A stretch of 64,000 bases of DNA from Pratylenchus scribneri (GCA_030063045.1 JAQSEB010000189.1:62001-126000); one strand, 5' to 3'; counted from the first letter of the stretch, positions 24,479 through 36,193 are shown. Numbers and translations are program-made. Notes: generated by a model not told the origin, from the sequence alone.

Positions 24479-26694
24479 TCTTCGAAAACATCAAATCGAG
24501 TGATGATGAGGAATTCTATGACAAAACTACCATAGAAAGAAGACTTCAACGAAAATAATTCTCAGGTAATTTCAATTAAACCATAAATCTGATAAAAATT
24601 TAAAGGATGGAATGCTCGCCAATCCAAATGGAAAATTTGCAATGGAGGTGGACGAGAAATACAAGGTTTAAAAGATTAATTTTTAAAATTAAAAAATAAA
24701 AAATTCAAAATGATATGATGAAATCAAAGAAGATGGAATGTCTGATACCAGCTCTTTGATTTTTATGAGCATCAATGAAATCGAATCAAACTCTTGTTCG
24801 GTGGTGATATTTAATGAGAATTATAGTAAGATTTTTAAAAAAAAAACAAAAATAATTAAATATTTAGTGTCGATGAAACTTATCCGGAATTCGTGAATTC
24901 TTTAGACCAATTTGGCCTCATGAAATTATCGAAAAGAGAAGTAAGACCCAAAATCCATAGTCTAAAATTCAAGGTTAAAAATATTAAATTACTATAATAA
25001 TTTTTTTCTTTTTATGTTCGGATCATTGAAGTTGTTGCTGATAACATAGCGCAGAAATTCTAGGAGAGAAAGTACCACCGGCATATATTTTCCCAAAATG
25101 CGAAATCAAGGTTTTTTATGTTCCTATTATTTGATAAAAATCTATTATTTTTAAGTGAATTCTATTGGATCTACAAAGCATATCTGCATTTATATTTGGT
25201 CAATTACAGCAGAAAATTTGGCTCTTCTATCAAATTCTTTTTTTTCGTAACTTATTAATTTTTACTATTTTTTATAAAATTTCAGTTGAGAGTCTATTTT
25301 GGAGCAAAAGTTACACATGCACCTTTGGCTTTAAAACAAATTGAAGAATGAATGAGAACTCACAATTGTCAAGAATTTGTTAATTTAAGGCAAGAATTCT
25401 CAATCAAAACTTCTCAACATTATGCAACGTTTTTAAATTCTCATTGGACATGGTGGATCAAGGATACCAAAATTTTATCAGGTCATTTTATTCTAATTAA
25501 TTAATTTCAATAATTTAAAAATATCAAACTTCCCTAATGAGCAAATAATATGTGAAAAAGAAAGAAGGACATTTTAGAATATGCTCAAATCTTCTTGCAA
25601 AGTATGCTGAAGATTCCGTAATTTTTGTTCGGGAGGTAAGAATTTTTTTAAAAAATAATAAAATAACGATAATTCAGTGGCGCGACAAAACTGAAATCTG
25701 CAATTGATCTTCAATTTTTTAAAGTTCAAAAGATGAAAATTTCAAGAGATTTTTGCAAACTATGGAATATAAAAAATTTTGACAATATAAGAAATTTTAG
25801 CGACAACATGGGCTTCAACTTAATTGATTTAAGTAATTGTAAGTTTTAAATTCTACAATTTATTTTTTAAATCTTTTAACTTGTTCACTTCACTGGAGGA
25901 AATGGTGCTGCTGCAAAATGGGAAAATTTTAAATCTGCACTGATGATTTGCTACAAGGATTTTAATTTAACCAGGTTTCCTTTAATTTCTTAAAATATCA
26001 AAATTAACATAACTCGAACCTTAAAGTTTTAAACATTTCGGAAAATCCAAGATATTTTCAATTTCGGGCCAAAAATATTAAAGTTTATATGGTTACTCTA
26101 TTGAATAACAAATTTTGAGGATATACAAAATTTTTTGGGATAATAGAAACAAAGATTTTATGGGTAAAATATTTGGTTTTTAGGAAAATGTTTATTTGAA
26201 ATGAATTTAATTATGAAAAATATAAATTATAAATCAAAACAAGAAACTTTTGAATATAAATATCTAATAAAGATTCGAATTAAGAAGAGCAAATGAAATT
26301 TATTATATTATTTTATTTAAATTCCAATAAATTTGGTGAAAATAGATTGAGCTTTGAAATATTAGATAAAAATCTATTTTATTATTCTAGAATTCTCAAT
26401 TGCAATCAATTTATGTGTTTATAAATTTCTTGGACAAAATTCTAGCAAAATCTTGAATGGATGGAACACAAGCAAAATGCTTTATATTGAAAATTACAAT
26501 TCTTTCGTGGATAAGAGAATAATGGCCAGGTTTATTTTATAGTAAAATTATCGAAATAATCATATGTAAATTTTTAGTTCACCTTCATCTTATTCAATTG
26601 AGTCATTACCAAAGGTCTTATGGTTCAATACGATGGCAATGATGGAGAGATGAAGAATTATGTTTTTCCGATGAACACAGTCGATCATGATTAA
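24479..26694 (+). pseudogene. right-arm degenerate multi-exon gene
   Basis: Plus-strand exon pieces in order: ENIKSSDDEEFYDKTTIE; DGMLANPNGKFAMEVDEKYK after a clean intron; SDTSSLIFMSINEIESNSCS; DETYPEFVNSLDQFGLMKLS; LGEKVPPAYIFPKCEIK; KTSQHYATFLNSHWTWWIKD; ICSNLLAKYAEDSVIFVRE before a GTAAG donor; KMKISRDFCKLWNIKNF; GGNGAAAKWENFKSALMICY; SSKILNGWNTSKMLYIENYN; and the end VQYDGNDGEMKNYVFPMNTV with TAA at 26692. At least one in-frame stop (after LKQIEE) and several frame changes show it is decayed or badly sequenced. The order and content mirror the left arm. Family not recognised. Confidence 0.5.
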
Positions 26695-26840
26695 GTTATG
26701 ATATTTTTTAATGCAATTTGTATTTATAAAGTATTTAATAAAAATTATAATTTATTATTACAGGTAAAAATATTATGAATTTAGGTAGTATATTAAGAAT
26801 ATTTTAATAATAGGGGTCATTTTCATCATATGCTAAAAAA

Positions 26841-27071
26841 TAATGTATCGAAATATTTTGAAATTGGATTGTAATTTTGAAAATATTTTTCCTCCCCATT
26901 GTGAATAGATATTGAAAATAATGTATCGAAATATTTTGAAATTGGATTGTAATTTTGAAAATATTTTTCCTCCCCATTGTGAATAGATATTGAAAATAAT
27001 GTATCGAAATATTTTGAAAATGATTGTAATTTTGAAAATATTTTTCCACAATATCTTGAATAGATATTGAA
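26841..27071. repeat. 78-bp tandem repeat, about three copies
   Basis: Units at 26841-26918 and 26919-26996 are essentially identical. The third (26997 to about 27071) is shortened and diverged. Because 78 is a multiple of three, the array gives long minus-strand frames in two registers, which are repeat artefacts. Lies in the subterminal part of the right arm. Confidence 0.85.
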
Positions 27072-27315
27072 AATATGGTCCTAAAAGATTTTGAAAATGC
27101 TCAGAATTTTTAAATTATTTTGAAAATTCAAACAAATTTTTAAATTCACTAGATTTTCACTAGATTTTCAAAATAAAAATGGAAAAAATTTTAAATATCT
27201 TTTCAGAATTTAAGCCATTTTAATAATATTCCTATAATATCATGTATTTCCATATTGTCCATACGATGGAAATTTTGGTGAATTTTCAGAAGATTTTCAA
27301 AATTCGGTCCCAAAA

Positions 27316-27328
27316 ATGTGACTCCGGG
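27316..27328 (-). repeat. right terminal inverted repeat
   Basis: ATGTGACTCCGGG, the inverted partner of 21277-21289. The flanking bases do not show a convincing target duplication. Confidence 0.75.
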
Positions 27329-28147
27329 AAATTCATTTGGCCATTAGATTATCAAGGAAAATGACAAATACCATGAGTTATAACTTTCATTGAATATGAT
27401 ATCGTCATTAACTTAATTGGAATATTTTATGACTCAAAATTTGTTGATTACAAAATTCTTTCAAATTTTTGACAAAAATTTTTTTAAATAAAAATAAAGA
27501 GATATAATGAAAAATTTAAATTAATCAAAAATAATTATAAAAAATGTAATAAAATTAATAAAAGAAAAGAATATAAATAAATAATCTATTTTTAATCTCT
27601 TAATTAATATAGAGCGTGTAGTTATAATTCGAAATTTAAAAATAATACAGTTAAATCGGATGTAATAAGCAACAAAAATAAAAGAGAAATAAATATAGAA
27701 TTGTGCAGCAAAAAATTAATAAATTAAAAGTGATATAGAATTAAATGATTTTTAAATTAATATCATAACTATTGTGAAGCTTTATAATAATTAATTATTT
27801 AAAAATTAATATAGATTATTTACTTTATTTGATCTTAATTTTGTTAAATTAATATTCAAATTTTAAAAATTATTCGATCTTTAGAAAAATAAAAATTTAA
27901 ATTTTCTATTAAAAAAATTAATTTTATACATTATTATATAATTTTATGTCTAACATATTATTAAATAAAATTAAAATTCAAGTATATATTTTAAAATAAT
28001 TCATTTCATTTATTACTATCAAAATAAATTTAAAATTAAAATCATCTTAATGTTTAATAATTGCCTAAAAGCCGCTCGATTTTACAGAGTAAAATTAAAA
28101 TTATTGAAAAAAATCGTAATTATAATTTAATTATCAAGTAAATTTTA
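27329..28147. other. AT-rich spacer, no gene seen
   Basis: No island or repeat recognised. Confidence 0.5.
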
Positions 28148-28260
28148 GCCCGGCCCATGACCGCGGGAAGAGCAAATAATAAAGTATAAAATAGAACCTG
28201 GAATCGTTTTTGGCCCGGTTCGACGCAGTCTATCACAGCTGGGGTTGATTTAAATTTTAA
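28148..28260. other. G+C-rich coding-like island, strand uncertain
   Basis: On plus, the acceptor ATAAAATAG at 28186-28194 precedes NLESFLARFDAVYHSWG and TGA (28195-28248). On minus, one frame is open for more than 45 codons and includes PAVIDCVEPGQKRFQ and LFYTLLFALPAVMGRA, which could be a membrane segment. Composition says exon, but the sequence alone does not choose the strand. Confidence 0.4.
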
Positions 28261-28918
28261 TCCTCAATTAAAATAAAATTTAAAAACAGTTATATCAAAT
28301 AAAGACTATAATTAAAAGAATTTATATATAAAGAAATAAATTATAAAATTTTTGAAATAAAATTTGATATTATTTTTATCATAAAAGAGCAATGAAAAAA
28401 TAAATTATAAAAAATTTTTATTTAAATAATATTAGAATCATAATTGTGTGATAATTAAATAGAAAAATTTTGTACATAAATTTAAAAGGATAATAATAAT
28501 TTGTAGAAGTTTATATTCCCATAAAATCTATTGGTCTAAATAGAATAATTTCTTCCAGAAAATATTATTAATTTGATGAAAATATTTTAGATAATTTGAA
28601 TTATAAAATGTAATAAATTTAATATAAAATATATAAAATATAAAAAAAATAAAAATAAATAATTTTATTTCTAGTAACAGAAAATTTCTATAAATATTTC
28701 AAATCGGAAAATGCATAAATTTTCAAATGAGGAGAAAAATATAGGATCAAATTAAATTCACTCCTTTCATATCCGTAATTAATAACTATTTATATTGTTG
28801 CAAAAATTAAATTATATAAATTTCTAAACAAAAAATTAAAAAAATTAAGATACTATACTATGTTTAAAAGCACATAAAACAATAAATCTAATTGTAAAAT
28901 ACTCATTAATTTAATAAC

Positions 28919-28969
28919 TTAGTAAATGCCCGCTCGCTCTTTGGCACCAAATGCTTGCCCCTTATTAAT
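28919..28969 (-). CDS. possible C-terminal coding island
   Basis: The minus strand reads INKGQAFGAKERAGIY then TAA at 28919-28921. Sharp G+C rise over about 45 bp. No acceptor chosen. Confidence 0.3.
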   Translation of the reverse strand: MNKGQAFGAKERAGIY

Positions 28970-29023
28970 TATAGATTATATATGAGAAAATATATATATA
29001 ATTTATAGGAAAAAAGAAAAAAA

Positions 29024-29122
29024 TTATTTCAGCACAAGGAAACGATTAAATATAGAAACATCATTGGCAATGATTCTCTTCTTAAATAAGTTGGATTTGG
29101 TTTGATTATCTATGTGGGCCAG
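29024..29122 (-). CDS. terminal exon of 32 residues
   Basis: After the acceptor ATGATAG on minus, the frame reads LAHIDNQTKSNLFKKRIIAN then DVSIFNRFLVLK and TAA, 99 bp exactly in phase. Good codon variety. Could precede the island at 28919 only if the stop is not real. Protein unknown. Confidence 0.45.
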   Translation of the reverse strand: MAHIDNQTKSNLFKKRIIANDVSIFNRFLVLK

Positions 29123-31703
29123 CTATCATAGATTCGTTGCTATTGTACTTAATATTAAGATATATTATTTAATTTAATGCTCTAACATTTCATTTAAATA
29201 CTTAATACTCCAAATATGTTCTTTTGAGTCGTTAATAAGAAGAATCAGAAAATATTAAAAAAAAATTAATTAATTTTAAATTTTTTTAAAATTATTCTGC
29301 AGTAAATAATAATTTTTAAAATAAAATTGTTAATTATAATTATAGAAAATATTCAAAAAAAAAATAATAAAATTACTCATTTAAAAATTATTTTATCTAC
29401 GAACTATATAATTTTAATTACATATAAATTAAATTATAACCAATTTAAAAAATATTTTTTTATGATTAAAAATATTAATTTAATTATAATCAATTTAAAA
29501 ATTAATATAAATATCTGAATAAAATAAGGAATGTTTTTATTTTAAGTTAAAGAAATTTTAATTTATTATATAAATTGATAAAATTATCTTACCTCAAAAA
29601 ATTATTTAAATTTATTTTAAATATCATTAATTTAAATAATTTAATAATAAAAATAATTAATTTTCATAAAGAATTTTGCAAATCTCAAATGTGTGCATAA
29701 AATTTTATATCAATTTTCAAAATATTGATGGAGGCCTATTTATTTTATGGCATCAAAACTTTTGGAAGTTATTTAAATTCGAATAAAATAAACAAATATG
29801 TATATAAAAGAAACCGCCATATCTAGAATCAATTATCGAAATATAATAAATATCATTATTAATTTAGTATTCAAATTTTTATAATAATTTCAAAAATGCT
29901 TTATATTTACTGTTACAAAAAATAAAAGATATAAAATTTAATTGATTAGAAAATTTTATTTAAAATCAATAAATACAATAAATTTCTAACTTATTTACAT
30001 AAATATCCAATTCGCTAAAAATTTACAAATCTTATACATCAAGTCATTTATGAAATTAATTATAAATTTTAAATATATCTTTTAGCGAAATGAAATTTTT
30101 AAATGCTAGTATTCTGTAATAAAATATCAACTGAATAATTTTTTAAAATTAAAATTTGGAAGATAATAATAATGATTTTAAACTAGAAAAAAATTATCAA
30201 TATTTATCAAAATTAATAACTTTAATAAAAAATATTAATATAAAATCCTTAAGATTTAATTTGAAGATAAGCATGATAAATTTAAAAAAAAAAAATAATT
30301 AAAATATTAGCAGATAATAAAAAGTAAATAAATTTTATTACCATCTATAAAATAAAATATCTTTCATTTAACATTTTATATTTTATCAAATAGAGTTGGA
30401 GATTTTAAATTTTAAGAGAATATAAATACAAAATTAAAATCCAACTAATTTTGAGTTCAAATTATAAATAAATCTGCAAAAAAATTTACTAAAATTACAT
30501 AAAATTATATTGAATTTATTTTAATATTAAATAATAATAATAATTAAATTTGCATGAAATTCTTAAATAAAATATGAAAAAATCATTAATTTTGATTGAA
30601 AAATTTTTATATCAATTTAAAAAAAAACAATAAAGAAAGAAGAAATAGATGAAAATAATTTTAAAAATAAGGATATTTTCCATAAAATTAATATAAAAAT
30701 AATGATTTATTCCAACATCGAATGTTCAATTTATATTTGACAAAATTAATTTTAAAATTAATGATTTTATATATGAATAGAACAAAATCATACTAAGTTA
30801 TTTGGAAAATATTAAATTTTTATTTTTGAAAAAATTAAAGAATATATGAATAAAATAATATTTTTTACATAAAATACTTTTCATTTAAATAAGAATAATA
30901 AATAACATTCGATTTTTATTTTTCAATAAAATTAGTGAATATTATTAATCGTAATAAAAAATAAAGCAAATATTTTAATGTATGAATAAAAATTTATTTT
31001 GAAAATATATAATAAATAGATATTTTTTTCAAAAAAAATTATATATATTCGCAAAAATCGTTTTTAAATCATGAAAATAAAACGATAAAAATAGAAATTT
31101 TAAAATTTAAATAAAATCTTTTATTTTTAATTAAAAATTATCAACAACAAATTTAGTATTCATAACTTTTAATTTCGGAGAGATAATTTTAAAAACATTT
31201 GTGTTAAAGTTAAAAGATATTTAATAATATCTAACAAACATAATAAACAAAATCGAGAAAATTCTAATTTATCAGAAATATTTTTTATGATCATTAAGTT
31301 TTAATTTAAATAAAATTAATTTCAAAATTGATTTATCCATTGTAAAAAACAAAACTATATTATAAAAATCTTATTAAATATTATAATAAAATTAAATTAT
31401 TATAAATAATATTTATAATTTCCAAAAATTTCTTTAAATGTAATGACCTATTCATGATCTATTTAATGAAATTTTAATCAATGAATTTTGTAAATTTAAA
31501 TAATATTAGAAAATTTTTATATTTTTATAATTATTTTACATATTTTTAATTTTAAAATAAAATTATATTTTTATTAAAAATTTGTCTTAAAATAGTTAAT
31601 CACAGGGGAATTTCAAAAAAATTGATATTTATGTTGTGAAAAATTTTAAAATCAAAATGAACAAAATAATTATATGCCTTAAAAAAAATTATTCAATCAA
31701 ATT
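29123..31703. other. AT-rich spacer, no gene seen
   Basis: 2.6 kb of A/T. The 63-codon plus frame at 29327-29518 consists only of I/N/K/L/Y-type codons and is not called. No repeat seen. Confidence 0.5.
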
Positions 31704-31885
31704 TACTTGGCACCCAGGAGGGACTTTCATTATAGTTTCAAAAATTATTATAATTTCAATGCCGTTGGCAACAATAATTCGTCGATGGATATGGATATAT
31801 TTACAACTGATGAAAATCCTACTTCGAGTTCTCAATTGAGTCAGAAAAATTCGACAACGAAAAATTGGAAAAGTTGCTCTCAGAA
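31704..31885 (+). pseudogene. exon with one-base frame change and GTAAGT donor
   Basis: Reads RRDFHYSFKNYYNFNAVGNN then SSMDMDIFTTDE. After a short A run (31813-31816) the frame moves and reads SYFEFSIESEKFDNEKLEKL and LSE, ending exactly at a consensus GTAAGT donor. Adding one A to the run would make the whole exon open. Asn/Ser/acidic-rich, unknown function. The minus-strand frame 31689-31898 is a shadow. Confidence 0.5.
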
Positions 31886-31951
31886 GTAAGTATACCATTT
31901 GGGTAACAAAATGTTACACAATTTAAAAAAAAAAATAATAAGTTTGTATAG

Positions 31952-32046
31952 GAAATATAATATTACCGCCCAAATTTGGAACTGAAAATTCAATCCGATT
32001 GTTATGCTAGCTAAAGGCGATTTGGTTGAAGGCAATTCAAATTAAC
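31952..32046 (+). CDS. possible next exon, frame uncertain
   Basis: Acceptor TTTGTATAG 66 bp after the previous donor, a plausible short intron. One frame reads ILPPKFGTENSIRLLC, another NPIVMLAKGDLVEGNSN. Neither continues cleanly from the exon before, so a frame change is likely here too. Confidence 0.3.
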
Positions 32047-32970
32047 AATAAAATTTGAATTATCGATATTCAGATTTACTTTTCACGTTTAGTGGTTATA
32101 AAGATCCTCAAATAGTCAATTTTTTATTGTTTAATTAAAAAATAATTATCAAGTATAATCTTGAAAATAACATTGTTTATTTAAATTTAGATTAAGTAAA
32201 ACATTTTCTTCAATATGTTTGATATTATCAAATTAACTTTTAATAAAAATCGATGGCCTTAAACTAAAGACTCCGTAAAAAATTTTCTGAATTCAGCAAA
32301 TAATGTGTTTTTTTAAATTTTAAAAATATGAATAAAATTTTAAAATTTTTTATTAAAAATTTAATCAGACGAATTCATTATATTGCCATAAAATATAAGT
32401 ATTCAATATTAATAGTCTCGGAAGAGAGTGCTGTTTATTATGAAATAAACCTAATGCAAAAATAATATGATATATCCAGATTTAGACAAATATCTATCCA
32501 TTTAATATAAAATTCCATCATTTGCCTTCGATTCATATCACAATCAAATTCCCCTATTAAATTCCGTATCTAATTAAATTTAACGCAGACAATAAAATCA
32601 ATTAATTGATGTAAAATATGTTCGGAAAAAAATTAAAATTAATTTATGAAAGAGAGCCCTATAGTTTTTAGACACAATATGTAATTCAATAATAAATAAT
32701 CGGCGAAAGAAGCGAAAAAGGATGCTAGAAAAATACGATGATACAATGAAAACAATCAAAATCTCTTTTTAAAGGAAATCAGTTTTAAAATTGCTAAATC
32801 AAAGAATAATTTAAAAAAATAATAGATTATTAAAAAATTAATTCTAATAAAAAAATCAAAATTTAACAAAAAAAAAATATGATAAGAATGAAATATTAAA
32901 TGATAGAAAAATAATAACATTTGCAAATAGGGGAAAAACTATAATTTAGAAAATTGGAAAGAAACATTAA

Positions 32971-33129
32971 ACAATTATTAAAAGACACAAAAATATTCAA
33001 ATTTTCCAAATATTTGGAGCGCCACACCATTGGAGCGGGGATACAAAAAATCCATACTTGCATGATATAGATGATGAAAATTCAATTAGATTTCGCCTCA
33101 ATCAAATTTATAAATTGTATTTATTGTAA
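32971..33129 (+). CDS. 52-codon open frame
   Basis: No Met start. The core reads IFGAPHHWSGDTKNPYLHDI then DDENSIRFRLNQIYK, stop at 33127. The richest part is 33015-33110. Unknown protein. Confidence 0.35.
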   Translation, partial: TIIKRHKNIQIFQIFGAPHHWSGDTKNPYLHDIDDENSIRFRLNQIYKLYLL

Positions 33130-34691
33130 AAACAAATTTAAAAGAATTATCTAAAACGTGGTCTTGAAATAATTTTAAGAAAAATAAAATTCGTATTTAT
33201 AAATCAAAAATTTTATATAGGAAATTATCGAATTTATAAATAATATAAATTTAAAAAATTTAATAAAGAAAATTTCCTTTTTTTTTTAAAATTACATTAA
33301 AGCAAATATGATAAATATGCAGAAAATATTTTTCTAAATAAAAATTAAAACTTATTTTATATTAATTAAAGATTTCATTTCAATTATTTAAATTTAAAAT
33401 TAATATTATCTAGAAAAGAATCAGTCAATAATACAGACAATACTTAAAAATAATAATGAAATAAAATCAAGATTTTATTATATTAAAAATATTTAATTAT
33501 ATGTATTATGGTCAATTGCTAATCTTTTGTGGTTTAAAAAATAAAAATAATTTTAAATTTATTGAAATAATTATAAATAATTTTCTTATTATAGGATTTT
33601 TTTCTATAAAAATAAATATAAAAATATTTTAACGAATGATTATTGAAAAAATAAAATTTGAAAATAAATTTTAATTTAAAAAATAGAAACTAATATAAAT
33701 ATTTTATTATTGAGCAAAAATAAAAAATTGATATATTAAATATTAAAATGTAAATCTATAAATATTTCTAAAGTATAAAAATATATTTTATATAAAAGTT
33801 GTAAAAATTAACATATTAAAAATTTAAAAAAAAATAAAATTCCTTAAAATTCATTAAAAATTATAATTTTATTCAAATCAAAATAAAAGAAAAGTAAAAG
33901 TAAAATAATAAATGATTTATTTTTGATAAAAAATCGTCATCTACTTATTGCTTTCAGTGATCAAAAATTACTTTTATCAGCATTCAAAAATTTATCTGGC
34001 TTTGTATCAATTGGACATGGTCCAATTATTTTATTATGAATCCAATGTTAATTTATGATATTAAATTTAATAATTAAAAGACAAACAATTTTTTAATAAA
34101 TAAAATATTAATTTCATTAAAATATATCAATGGTATAAAATCACTTAATTTTATGATATTTTTATTTAAATAGAGAACAACATATAGTCAAAAAATTTTA
34201 AATAATAAATAATTTTAATTTAAAATTTATATTTAAGAATAAATTATTTACCGAAAATCTTTTAATAAACTAAAGAAAATAAAATAATAAAATTTATAAA
34301 CTTATTTTCAAAATAAAAAAATTTATTAAATTAATAATCAATTATCTAAATAATTGAAAAATACATAAATATTATTAGACACAAAAACTTATTTAACAAA
34401 CATGCTCAAATTTTAAAAACATTTTCTAAAAATAAAATATTAAAAATATACATTTCTAATTTTTCGCGAAAAAATTATATCTGATTAAAAATAAATCGCA
34501 TTCGATAAATTTTAAAAAATCTTGAAAAAATTAAAATAAAATAAAATGAAATATTATGATGAGATTAAAAAAATAATAATATATTATTAATGAAAATTTT
34601 AATGTAATATGAATTCGAAGCAATTATAATAATAACTGATTATTTATTTTGATAGTAAAATCCTTTACATATTCGTTGCACATAAAATTAT
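33130..34691. other. AT-rich spacer, weak island only
   Basis: A weak minus-strand stretch at about 33960-34025 reads IGPCPIDTKPDKFLNADKS. Otherwise nothing is seen. Confidence 0.4.
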
Positions 34692-34738
34692 TCAATAATA
34701 GGCCGCGTATCGCTCGTTTAAACTCGGTTCGTTTTTAG
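34692..34738 (-). CDS. short terminal exon
   Basis: The minus-strand acceptor TATTTTAG is followed by KNEPSLNERYAAYY and TGA. Strong local G+C rise. Unknown protein. Confidence 0.35.
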
Positions 34739-35028
34739 CTAAAATATTGTACAATATTTTTTAATCAAAAATAAATATTTTATTTAATAATCTTCTTAAA
34801 TTCTTAAAAATTTCATTAAAATTTAAAAACAAATAGAAAAAATTAAATTATAATAAACGCAATTAAATAAATTAATTTTTATGATAATTCTTTTAAAAAA
34901 AGTAAAAAAGAATTTGTAAATTTTTTACATGGGAAATAAAATTTCTTTTTCAAATATTATTCTAATATGACTTATCATATATCTTTATATCATATTATTT
35001 ATATCAATTAAAATATTAAGAATTAAAA

Positions 35029-35184
35029 ATGACAAAAAAAAACAAAATCTTACACTTAGAATTAAAATACAAAACAATTGGGCCAGTAATAAAATCGATG
35101 AAATTGAAAAACGAATATTTTGACCAATCATTGTTAAAAACGAATAACGGACCAATACGAAAAAAGAGTTCGAGCGAAATATGA
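35029..35184 (+). CDS. 51-codon basic ORF
   Basis: Complete ATG-to-TGA frame: MTKKNKILHLELKYKTIGPV, later KNEYFDQSLLKTNNGPIRKK and SSSEI. Balanced codons toward the 3' end. No signal peptide. No family recognised. Confidence 0.4.
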   Translation: MTKKNKILHLELKYKTIGPVIKSMKLKNEYFDQSLLKTNNGPIRKKSSSEI

Positions 35185-35677
35185 TGAGTAATTTAAATTT
35201 TGAATAATTATTTGGATTAATATTTCATTATAATAAATTCTAATCAAATATCAGAAAGGGAATAAAAATTTGATAATAATATTTTAGAATTAAGTTATAA
35301 ATATAAAATTTTTCTTTAAAAAAATAATAAATTAAAATATTATTAAAATTCAATTTAAAATTCAAAATGGAATATATCAACTAACAATATATTTTTAAAA
35401 TTTATCATTTTAAAAAAAGAAAATCAGCTAAAAATAAAAATTTAACAAATATTTGAATATATATAAATATCAATTGAAACATGAAGATTTACATAAATTA
35501 TTAATCCATTATTTTCATTACATATAATTGTTTATAATTAATTGAGCGATAACAGATAATTTTTTATTGAATCATTATAAAATTTCCTTCTTCTTGTTTA
35601 AATTGTTAGGTCTAATTCTTCAAATATCTGTAAAATTTAAATTAATTTTTATTAATTCTTTTCATAGAAGAGAAGAA

Positions 35678-35872
35678 ATGGCGATATTTAAAAAAAGGAT
35701 TCTTCAAATTATGGTAATGTTATGGGTGATTTTCACCACGGTGGGGGACGTTTCAGCGTCGGCCGTTTCAGAGTCAGCGATTTTGACGAATCATAACTCA
35801 GCAAGAAAGAAACCATTTGAGAAAATATTGGTATCATTGGATAGAGCTATTCAAGCTCTATTTAATAATTGA
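35678..35872 (+). CDS. small secreted protein, 64 residues
   Basis: ATG at 35678 starts a textbook signal peptide: basic MAIFKKR, a hydrophobic core ILQIMVMLWVIFTTVG, then VSASA as a likely cleavage site near residue 29. The mature part is about 35 residues (SESAILTNHNSARKKPFEKI then LVSLDRAIQALFNN), with no Cys. An upstream in-frame start at 35567 would bury the signal, so 35678 is preferred. A diverged inverted copy follows tail-to-tail. Changes between the copies keep the frame open, which suggests a real protein. Function unknown; a secreted peptide is likely. Confidence 0.6.
   Translation: MAIFKKRILQIMVMLWVIFTTVGDVSASAVSESAILTNHNSARKKPFEKILVSLDRAIQALFNN
35748..35864 (+). repeat. inverted repeat, left arm
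   Basis: 117 bp matching the reverse complement of 36003-36119 without gaps, with about 12 mismatches counted by eye. Covers the mature-peptide part of the secreted gene. Confidence 0.85.
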
Positions 35873-35990
35873 AAAGCTTTTTTGATAAATAAAAATTTAA
35901 ATGACTTAGAGTCGAAAAAGTTATTACAAGTCGCTTTTTCTTACTTAGAAGCTTGTAATTAAGAGGATATATTTTACTTTTCATAAATTG

Positions 35991-36163
35991 CTATAGATCT
36001 TTTAATAGAGTTTGATTAGCTCTATCCAATGATACCAAGATTGTCTCAAATAGTTTCTTCTTTGCTGAGTTATGACTCGTCAAATTCGCTGACGCTGAAA
36101 CGGTCGACGCTGAAACGTCTTCCCGCGTTTTCACCAGTGTGGGTGTAACTATACATCAATTAT
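35991..36163 (-). pseudogene. inverted copy of the secreted-peptide gene, no signal
   Basis: The minus strand reads EDVSASTVSASANLTSHNSA then KKKLFETILVSLDRANQTLL and a stop at 35991, aligning residue by residue with the plus copy. Upstream, where the signal peptide should be, the frame reads IVTPTLVKTR after a TGA, so the copy lacks a start and signal. Either a truncated duplicate or the last exon of a second gene whose first exon lies further right. Confidence 0.5.
36003..36119 (-). repeat. inverted repeat, right arm
   Basis: Partner of 35748-35864. The 138-bp spacer between arms has no gene. Confidence 0.85.
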
Positions 36164-36180
36164 AATTAATTGAATCGGAA

Positions 36181-36193
36181 GGGGGGGGGGGGG
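36181..36193 (+). repeat. run of 13 G
   Basis: A G13 homopolymer next to the inverted repeat, very unlikely in such A/T-rich DNA by composition. May be a joining scar, a slippage site or an assembly error. Confidence 0.8.

Larger units (their letters stand above)
21277..27328. mobile_element. 6-kb inverted structure with 13-bp terminal repeats
   Basis: Both ends carry CCCGGAGTCACAT in inverted orientation, with runs of TTTTGAAAATATT-like repeats just inside each. The halves are diverged inverted copies. The minus strand near 22.4 kb has CTAGCAAAATCTCTTGGATG and the plus strand near 26.45 kb has CTAGCAAAATCTTGAATGG. AAAGATTTTATGG and GCAAATGAA blocks occur in the same order in both. Each half holds a decayed multi-exon gene reading outward. 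No target duplication is evident (left flank ends ATGCATCAA, right flank begins AAATTCATT). It could be a foldback-type transposon, a palindromic gene duplication, or two insertions. Superfamily not assigned. Confidence 0.55.

Noticed and set aside
26804..27051. Two overlapping minus-strand frames of 72-81 codons
   Set aside because: Produced by the 78-bp tandem repeat (a multiple of three), open in more than one register, with no independent coding signal.
21277..27328. piggyBac assignment for the 6-kb structure because its ends start with CCC
   Set aside because: Flanks are TCAA and AAAT instead of TTAA on both sides, and none of the coding pieces resembles a piggyBac transposase.
28206..28240. 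Possible tRNA-like words (GGTTCGA) near 28.2 kb and similar at 34.73 and 43.68 kb
   Set aside because: No acceptor stem, D-arm or anticodon arm can be built around them; the patches fit coding islands better.
29327..29518. 63-codon plus-strand frame
   Set aside because: Only A/T-type codons (Ile, Asn, Lys, Leu, Tyr) with no rise in G+C and no splice sites; expected by chance at this composition.
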